Source of the DNA: CAYQZD01 sp964421875
GTDB lineage: Bacteria; Electryoneota; Tariuqbacteria; Tariuqbacterales; Tariuqbacteraceae
Assembly: GCA_964421875.1 (NCBI GenBank)
Contig: CAYQZD010000121.1
Span: 1 to 10,804 of the forward strand
Length of the DNA stretch: 10,804 bases
Reading direction: 5' to 3'
Part shown: positions 6,357 through 10,804 of the stretch, piece by piece
Layout: each line of letters starts with the position of its first letter
Position numbering within the stretch: position 1 is the first letter of the stretch
Made by a program: the position numbers and the translations under genes
The notes under the pieces: generated by a model
Told to the model about the DNA's origin: nothing
Databases searched by the model: none
The model's input: only the letters and a program-made list of their open reading frames with translations

Positions 6357-7715
6357 CTACCTTTCGCGCCTTCGCTTGGCCCGTCCGTCGATTTGGAGCA
6401 GTTCAATTCGCAGTTTGCGGATTTTTCGGTATAGTGTGGTTTTGTGCATCCCCAATTCTTCGGCTGCGGCAGCTCGGTTCCAATGGTTGCGGCGGAGGGC
6501 CGAATTAATCATCTTCGTTTCAAAATCCTGTACCGTTGCGATGGGTTCTCCTCCGATTTCGGCGGTTTCCCGCCGCAGGATTTCCGGGAGGTGTTCCGGC
6601 TTAATCATTCCGCCGTCGCAGAGTACGAAGGCATGTTCGATGAAATTTTCAAGCTCACGCACATTACCGGGATATTGGTATTTCAATAGTATGCGGAGGG
6701 CTTCTGCGGAAATACCGTCAATATCCTTACCTCGGAGCTGGTTAAATTTTCCGATGAAATGGTCTGCGAGGAGGGGGATATCCTCCCGGCGTTGAATCAG
6801 CGGCGGAGTTTCCAGCTTAATCACATTGATGCGGTAGTAGAGATCCTGGCGGAACTCCCCATTCTCCACCATCTCTTCCAGACTCTTGTTGGTGGCGGCA
6901 ATCACTCTCACGTTCGCTTTAACCGGTCTAAGGCCGCCTAAAGGTTCAAAGGTTCTCTCCTGCAGGACGCGCAGCAGCCGCACTTGGAGCGCGGGGGAAA
7001 CGTCACCGATTTCATCCAGGAAGATGGTTCCGCCTTCAGCCATTGCGAACCTTCCGGGTTTCTCTTTTCGGGCGTCGGTGAAGGCTCCGGGTTTATAACC
7101 GAACAATTCCGATTCCAGGAGGGTATCGGGGAGGGCGCCGCAGTTTATGGAAACCATTGGCTTGTTTTTTCTGGGGCTTAGGTTGTGTATGGCTCTTGCC
7201 AGCAGTTCTTTTCCGGTGCCGCTGTCTCCCACTATCAAGACCGTGCTTTCGCTGCGTGCGATGGCGGGCAGGATATCGAAAATGCGCTGCATTAAAGCGC
7301 TTTTACTGACTATATCCTCGAAAGCGTAGCGGCTTTCCAGCTCCTTTCTCAGTCTTTCCACCTGGCTGAGGTCTCGGAAACTTTCAGCGCCGCCGATGAT
7401 ATTTCGGTTTTTGTCGCGAAGCAGCGCGGTGGAGATGCTTATGGGCACTCGATTTCCTTTGGAATCGATGATGTAAACGGCTTTATTGACTACGGGCTTT
7501 CCGGTTTGGATGGTGTATCTGAGGGCGCACCCTCCCTCGCAGATGCTGGCGCGGAAGACTTCGCTGCAATTGCGCCCTAAGGCTTCATCGTGGGGGACTC
7601 CCGTGATTTTTTCTGCGGCGCGGTTGAAAAAGGTAATTTTCCAATCGGAATCGACGGTGAACAATCCGTCGGTAATGCTGTTCAGGATGGCTTCAAATTT
7701 ATCGGAGCTTCTCAT
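6357..7715 (-). CDS. Sigma-54-dependent transcriptional regulator (PAS / AAA+ / Fis-type HTH)
   Basis: The 452-residue product is a bacterial enhancer-binding protein that opens RpoN promoters by ATP hydrolysis. Residues about 1-115 are a PAS sensor with Cys50, Cys59 and Cys63. A short coiled linker (about 115-130) leads to the AAA+ core: Walker A GDSGTGKE (163-170), GAFTDA (210-215, in place of the usual GAFTGA sigma-54-contact loop), Walker B GGTIFLDEIG (228-237), and PGNVRELEN (349-357). A Fis-family helix-turn-helix occupies about 403-436, followed by a basic tail (RAKRRRER). There is no response-regulator receiver domain, so the PAS domain is the likely input. A frame open to 7919 exists, but its extra 68 codons cover promoters and a repeat, so ATG 7715 is chosen despite a weak ribosome site. 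The likely target is the RpoN promoter at 5779. Confidence 0.93.
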   Translation of the reverse strand: MRSSDKFEAILNSITDGLFTVDSDWKITFFNRAAEKITGVPHDEALGRNCSEVFRASICEGGCALRYTIQTGKPVVNKAVYIIDSKGNRVPISISTALLRDKNRNIIGGAESFRDLSQVERLRKELESRYAFEDIVSKSALMQRIFDILPAIARSESTVLIVGDSGTGKELLARAIHNLSPRKNKPMVSINCGALPDTLLESELFGYKPGAFTDARKEKPGRFAMAEGGTIFLDEIGDVSPALQVRLLRVLQERTFEPLGGLRPVKANVRVIAATNKSLEEMVENGEFRQDLYYRINVIKLETPPLIQRREDIPLLADHFIGKFNQLRGKDIDGISAEALRILLKYQYPGNVRELENFIEHAFVLCDGGMIKPEHLPEILRRETAEIGGEPIATVQDFETKMINSALRRNHWNRAAAAEELGMHKTTLYRKIRKLRIELLQIDGRAKRRRER

Positions 7716-7751
7716 AATAGTCGTCTCATATTGTTGCAATATCGCTACTAT

Positions 7752-7790
7752 AATGTACAGAAAATATACCCAAATGTCAAACATAGTCAA
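7752..7790 (-). promoter_or_regulatory. Probable sigma-70 promoters of the regulator gene
   Basis: Two overlapping pairs can be read on the minus strand. One is TTGACT (7785-7790), 16 bases, then TATATT (7763-7768). The other is TTGACA (7775-7780), 17 bases, then TACATT (7752-7757). Either gives a short leader before ATG 7715. Neither resembles a -24/-12 site, so the activator is probably made from a housekeeping promoter. Confidence 0.55.
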
Positions 7791-7796
7791 CATAGT
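7780..7796 (-). promoter_or_regulatory. Direct repeats ACTATGTT over the regulator promoter
   Basis: On the minus strand ACTATGTT occurs at 7796-7789 and again at 7787-7780, a nine-base period overlapping the upstream -35 element. This could be an operator, for example for autoregulation, but no known protein is assigned to the motif. Confidence 0.3.
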
Positions 7797-7890
7797 TAAT
7801 ATATCGATTATAGAGGAGGCTGTTACCCGAATTGTTTTTGGCGCTTTCGACTCTCCGCAGTTGACAGCATATTCAATAATAATAATCGCT

Positions 7891-7920
7891 TGGTGTCGGG
7901 TGCGGGGATCCGACACCACG
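7891..7920. repeat. GGTGTCGGG palindrome, best-preserved copy
   Basis: GGTGTCGG (7892-7899) pairs with CCGACACC (7910-7917) around a ten-base centre containing GTGCGGGG. It is the cleanest member of the family and lies about 100 bases upstream of the regulator promoter. It also overlaps the non-genic extension of the regulator frame, which argues against the longer start. Confidence 0.8.
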
Positions 7921-7960
7921 TAAATGTCGAAGAGTACGGGGGCCTTACATCACGCGAAAG

Positions 7961-7989
7961 GCACAGGGTGCGGAGGTCCTGCGCCGCGA
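7961..7989. repeat. Partial GGTGTCGGG-family copy
   Basis: GGGTGCGGAGGTCCTGCGCC matches the right two-thirds of the 5891-5920 copy with one change. The left arm is replaced by unrelated bases. It lies directly next to the terminator at 7994. Confidence 0.6.
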
Positions 7990-7993
7990 CAAT

Positions 7994-8019
7994 AAAAAAG
8001 CCGGTGATATTCACCGGCT
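7994..8019 (-). terminator. Intrinsic terminator of the GT-C membrane protein gene
   Basis: On the minus strand AGCCGGTGA (8019-8011) pairs with TCACCGGCT (8007-7999) around ATA, a perfect 9-bp stem. A run of T follows on that strand (A-run 7994-7999 on the plus strand). It begins about 30 bases after the stop codon at 8050. Confidence 0.9.
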
Positions 8020-8049
8020 GGTTGTATAAATTCTTTCGCATTGTGAAAG

Positions 8050-10038
8050 TCAGCGTTCTACCTCCCGGTCGATTTTTTCCTTCAGTTCTTTGAGCATCCT
8101 TCTGATGACTTCGCTCTCCGGGTCCTTTTCGTGAGCGATTTCCAGTTCCTGCAGGGCTTCACTATACCTGCCCTGCTTACCCAGGTTGTAAGCCAGGTTG
8201 TAGTGGTATTTCCCCACTCTGCTATCCCACTTAGCGGCGTATCTCAGGTATTTTTCCGATTCCGGCAGCTTATCCAACTGTCCCAGGTAAACTCCCAATT
8301 CGTCTGAAAGCTTTGCCGCCCCTTTGACATCGAATCCGATAGCGTATTGGATTCCGATGAGATTCATCGAGGGATAGGGCGTTTTCACCGTGAAGTGGCT
8401 GGTTTGCTTAGGCGGCGCATTATTGAACATCTCCAGCAGTTTGGCGTCGTGGTCGTCTAAGATACGTTTTAACGTAAGGTATTCCGCTCCCCTCAGTTCC
8501 TTTACCACTTCCAATTCCGCCTCCGTCGAGCCCGCTTCCCGCCGGTCATGAAAAAGGAGGGTGAAGAACCTGACGCCGCCGATGTAATAGTCGATCAGCA
8601 TCTTTTTCAATTCGACAGAAGTATCCACGAGGTAAAAGTCGCGCTTTTGATACAGTTCGGGCATCTCCTGCTGCAGCCACCATTGGCGGGTGACTATGGA
8701 GTTTTTAGACTTCTCCAGCAGGGCTTGGGTTCGGTCAAAATTTGCCTTGCGCCGCCCTTGCAACAGGGATACACCCCAGATTGTGACCAAAACCTGCGCT
8801 AAAATCAGGGCGTAAACAGCATCGGCGCGGAAGACACTCCCGCTTTCAGATTCCTGGCGGATATAGGCGGTGGAGGCTATTCCCAGCAAGGGGACAATCG
8901 CCAGCAGCAGCCGGGGACCGAAATGGATTCCTCCAAACACCGGCGCTATTAGCGGTGTGAGCAACGCTGTGAAGATAATCAACCTTTTAAAGGAAACGCC
9001 CCTCTCGCTTTCAGGCTTAAAGGCAATTACGACGAAGAATAATGGGGCGCAATAGAGCAGAGAATTACGGTGTATAAGATTGAAGAAGGGGGTTGAATCG
9101 AAAAATGAGACCACTACCAACACAATGGAGGTCAGCGGGAAGGCGAATTTAATGACTCCCGGCAGAAAGAAATAGGCCCCGGCCGAGGCGATGAGGAGAG
9201 CGGCGAGATACCATAACCGGCTCCCCTCCAGCAGTAAAGCGTAGAAGGATTCGATTCGTGATGTCAGCAGTTCCGCCAGAGATATGTCTCCCCATTTCCA
9301 GGCGTAATTGGCGGCGATTTGCAGGGGGATGAGGCTTCCAGTGAGAATCCAGTTTATTCCAGCCAGAGCGGCAACGCCGACCAAACCTCCTATCAAGACC
9401 GAGCCCCGGCCCCGGATTAGGAAAATCCATGCTCCCAGAGCAAAAACCGCTGTTTCCGGCCTTATATAGACCGCTAAGGCGAACATTACCCCCGCTAATA
9501 TCCGCCGCATAGCGCTATCACCGGCGGAAAGCGCGGTGTTCAACGCCGCTAAGCCTATTAGAACCGCCAATCCGTGTTCCCACAAGGTCAGGGAATAGAA
9601 CAGCAAGGGACTGCACAACCCCAACAACAGTATCGTGCAAAAATTAAACGGCAGCCCCAGGTTAAGCGCCAGTCTCCTCGCCGCCAGAATCAATCCTAAT
9701 CCGGCGAGCAAAGGAATCATCAATGCCAGTTTGAGCCCTCCCCAGGCTGCAAAGGGAGCGTCGATTATCAGGAACAGGGGTGAAAAAGTGCTGACCTGCC
9801 TTGAACCATCATCGACGGTGACGGAAAAGGGTCTCCTAAAGGCGGAATGTCCCGGCGAAACCTCCGCCGCTATATCCTCCAGCATCAGCGATCCGGTTTC
9901 CGCGAAATTTTGTGCCCATATATACTTGTTTCCCTCGTCAATCACCCAAAATCCCTGGGGGGAAGCGAGGATTATCAGCAGATAAACCGCAGCGACAACT
10001 GCGATAGCAATGATTTCGGATTTAATAAGTTTAGTCAT
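8050..10038 (-). CDS. GT-C-like integral-membrane glycosyltransferase with C-terminal TPR
   Basis: The 662-residue product is a predicted inner-membrane enzyme of the GT-C/GT39 type, which uses lipid-linked sugars. A first membrane helix (about 7-26) is followed by a periplasmic segment with Asp34-Glu35 (WVIDEG), the usual place of the catalytic/metal acidic pair. About ten further hydrophobic helices run to residue 427. A LWEHGL segment (152-157), YIRPE (191-195) and HFGPRLLL (372-379) are typical of this superfamily. Residues about 430-570 are soluble and unrecognised. Residues about 575-645 contain one or two TPR units (KYHYNLAYNLGKQGRYSEAL). TTG at 10041 would add one residue; ATG 10038 is preferred, preceded by a weak AGAGAA. 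It is a single gene with its own terminator. Sugar donor and acceptor are unknown, and assignment to GT-C rests on motifs rather than on alignment. Confidence 0.75.
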   Translation of the reverse strand: MTKLIKSEIIAIAVVAAVYLLIILASPQGFWVIDEGNKYIWAQNFAETGSLMLEDIAAEVSPGHSAFRRPFSVTVDDGSRQVSTFSPLFLIIDAPFAAWGGLKLALMIPLLAGLGLILAARRLALNLGLPFNFCTILLLGLCSPLLFYSLTLWEHGLAVLIGLAALNTALSAGDSAMRRILAGVMFALAVYIRPETAVFALGAWIFLIRGRGSVLIGGLVGVAALAGINWILTGSLIPLQIAANYAWKWGDISLAELLTSRIESFYALLLEGSRLWYLAALLIASAGAYFFLPGVIKFAFPLTSIVLVVVSFFDSTPFFNLIHRNSLLYCAPLFFVVIAFKPESERGVSFKRLIIFTALLTPLIAPVFGGIHFGPRLLLAIVPLLGIASTAYIRQESESGSVFRADAVYALILAQVLVTIWGVSLLQGRRKANFDRTQALLEKSKNSIVTRQWWLQQEMPELYQKRDFYLVDTSVELKKMLIDYYIGGVRFFTLLFHDRREAGSTEAELEVVKELRGAEYLTLKRILDDHDAKLLEMFNNAPPKQTSHFTVKTPYPSMNLIGIQYAIGFDVKGAAKLSDELGVYLGQLDKLPESEKYLRYAAKWDSRVGKYHYNLAYNLGKQGRYSEALQELEIAHEKDPESEVIRRMLKELKEKIDREVER

Positions 10039-10094
10039 CAATTCTCTATTCTGCAGCTTATTACCTTAATTATTCATAAATTAATCCTAATAGA

Positions 10095-10130
10095 CAGGAT
10101 TAATAAAATTTACAGGATTTAAATACAATA
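10095..10130 (+). repeat. Dispersed GGATTAA..TTTACAGGATTT repeat, copy 2
   Basis: Same orientation as 73-107, with few differences, about 10 kb apart. This copy lies in the upstream region of the GT-C gene. Confidence 0.6.
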
Positions 10131-10163
10131 TTAGTAACAATTTACCGATTAAAAGCGTATGCG

Positions 10164-10230
10164 TCATTCTGGCTGCGAAGCAAGCCAGAATCCCTCTTCT
10201 CCGGAAGGATTCCGGCTGCGCCGGAATGAC
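10164..10230. repeat. Two REP hairpins in opposite orientation (BIME-like pair)
   Basis: ATTCTGGCT (10166-10174) pairs with AGCCAGAAT (10183-10191). ATTCCGGC (10209-10216) pairs with GCCGGAAT (10220-10227). The outer flanks GTCATTC and GAATGAC show the two units face each other, as in bacterial interspersed mosaic elements. Confidence 0.8.
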
Positions 10231-10356
10231 CCATTTCGTTTATGACTTCAGATAGCTATAGTCTTACCAATATTGTATCAATAACTAATAATAATGTCTT
10301 TAGAGATGTCACTACTACGCAAGCAGGAATTCAGTATTTCTATTATAAACAAATAC

Positions 10357-10384
10357 CTGGATTCCCGCTTCCGCGGGAATGACA
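10357..10384 (+). repeat. REP-like GGATTCCCGC hairpin, copy 2
   Basis: ATTCCCGC (10361-10368) pairs with GCGGGAAT (10373-10380). It matches 6107-6134 with one loop change, including the CTGG and GACA flanks. Confidence 0.85.
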
Positions 10385-10450
10385 TCCTTTTTTCTCGTTA
10401 TTATTTTCGGGGATTGCTGTCGAAACCAATTTCAAATTATTATTCTAAGC

Positions 10451-10473
10451 GGCGGGATTGAGACAATCCCGCC
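10451..10473. repeat. Perfect 10-bp hairpin downstream of the right-edge gene
   Basis: GGCGGGATTG (10451-10460) pairs with CAATCCCGCC (10464-10473) around AGA. There is no T-run on either strand, so it is not a standard terminator. It sits about 190 bases past the stop of the right-edge gene and is probably another intergenic palindrome. Confidence 0.6.
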
Positions 10474-10661
10474 TCCAAGCGGAGATATCGGAGTCGGATT
10501 CGTCCTCGAACCCGAAATCTATGTTTAGGCAACACACTCTTCAAGAATGGAGATATATTGACAACGAATTATACTAATTAAACGAATTAGATTCGGATTA
10601 TATTTATAGAAATAAAAATATAGATTTGTTAGAATTTACTCAAGCGCACCTCAATAACGCG

Positions 10662-10804
10662 CTACGATTTGACAAGTTCATACAGCACGATTCTTTCGAA
10701 ACGGCCGCTCGACTTCAAACTGTAACCGTTTTCTATCAGCCCCTTCCAGAGTTTTTCCAGAGTCAGACCGTATTTTTGCCGCATCACTTCATTTTTTTCG
10801 GGGG
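10662..10804 (-). CDS. 3' end of an unrecognised minus-strand gene (cut by window edge)
   Basis: From the right edge an open frame runs 46 codons to a TAG at 10662-10664. The visible tail contains MRQKYGLTLEKLWKGLIENG, followed by YSLKSSGRFERIVLYELVKS, and looks like a folded alpha-helical C-terminus with normal coding composition, unlike the AT-rich spacer beside it. The 5' part lies outside the window. An internal ATG could give a 40-residue protein, but it has no convincing ribosome site. I do not recognise the family. Confidence 0.55.
   Translation of the reverse strand, partial: PEKNEVMRQKYGLTLEKLWKGLIENGYSLKSSGRFERIVLYELVKS

Larger units (their letters stand above)
10042..10661. other. 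Repeat-rich gene-free spacer
   Basis: No supported gene is present on either strand. It holds an inverted repeat TAATCCT..AGGATTA (10083-10103) that overlaps the dispersed repeat 10095-10130. A facing pair of REP hairpins follows (10164-10230), then a single REP hairpin (10357-10384) and a 10-bp stem (10451-10473). Two promoters, for the GT-C gene and possibly others, should lie in AT-rich parts, but no clear -35/-10 pair was identified. Confidence 0.55.

Noticed and set aside
7716..7919. 68-codon N-terminal extension of the sigma-54 regulator frame
   Set aside because: It covers two promoter-like sequences, direct repeats and the intergenic palindrome 7891-7920. The PAS domain begins naturally at the ATG at 7715.
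1676..10473. CRISPR array or CRISPR-like repeats
   Set aside because: The repeated units are palindromic, irregularly spaced over kilobases and not separated by uniform spacers. They fit REP-type intergenic repeats.

Overview
The window looks like chromosomal DNA from a Gram-negative bacterium. It encodes an exported FadL-type outer-membrane porin, a sigma-54 (RpoN) enhancer-binding regulator with a matching -24/-12 promoter nearby, and a multi-spanning GT-C-type membrane enzyme. Coding regions are moderately GC-rich. The spaces between genes are AT-rich and crowded with short palindromic (REP-like) repeats. The phylum cannot be fixed from this sequence; an FCB-group or deltaproteobacteria-like lineage is a guess. 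No rRNA, tRNA, CRISPR array, transposase, integrase or phage gene was seen.

Layout from left to right. 1-393 is an AT-rich gene-free stretch with a heptad tandem repeat. 394-1662 (+) is a FadL/OmpP1-type porin, closed by a strong terminator. 1712-2176 is gene-free and holds decayed repeats. 2177-4360 (-) is a P-loop ATPase fused to a winged helix and a TPR tail. 4361-4624 is a repeat-filled spacer. 4625-5482 and 5494-5724 (both -) form a two-gene operon: a small Gly/Arg-rich zinc-ribbon protein followed by a DUF89 (ARMT1-like) phosphatase. A near-perfect sigma-54 promoter at 5779-5794 drives it. 5795-6356 is a repeat-rich spacer. 6357-7715 (-) is a PAS / AAA+ sigma-54 activator / Fis-HTH regulator, preceded by sigma-70-like promoters. 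7716-8049 holds more palindromes and a terminator. 8050-10038 (-) is a GT-C-like membrane glycosyltransferase with a C-terminal TPR. 10042-10661 is a REP-rich spacer. From 10662 to the right edge is the 3' end of an unrecognised minus-strand gene.

The most interesting unit is the block 4625-7715. A sigma-54 activator with a cysteine-bearing PAS sensor lies just upstream of, and on the same strand as, a sigma-54 promoter. That promoter drives a six-cysteine zinc-ribbon protein and a DUF89 metal-dependent phosphatase carrying its own CxxC. This suggests a compact regulated module, possibly responding to redox or metal state. The promoter and gene order are read directly from the sequence; the regulator-target link and the signal are inferences. 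The other genes (porin, ATPase-TPR, GT-C enzyme) look like independent transcription units.
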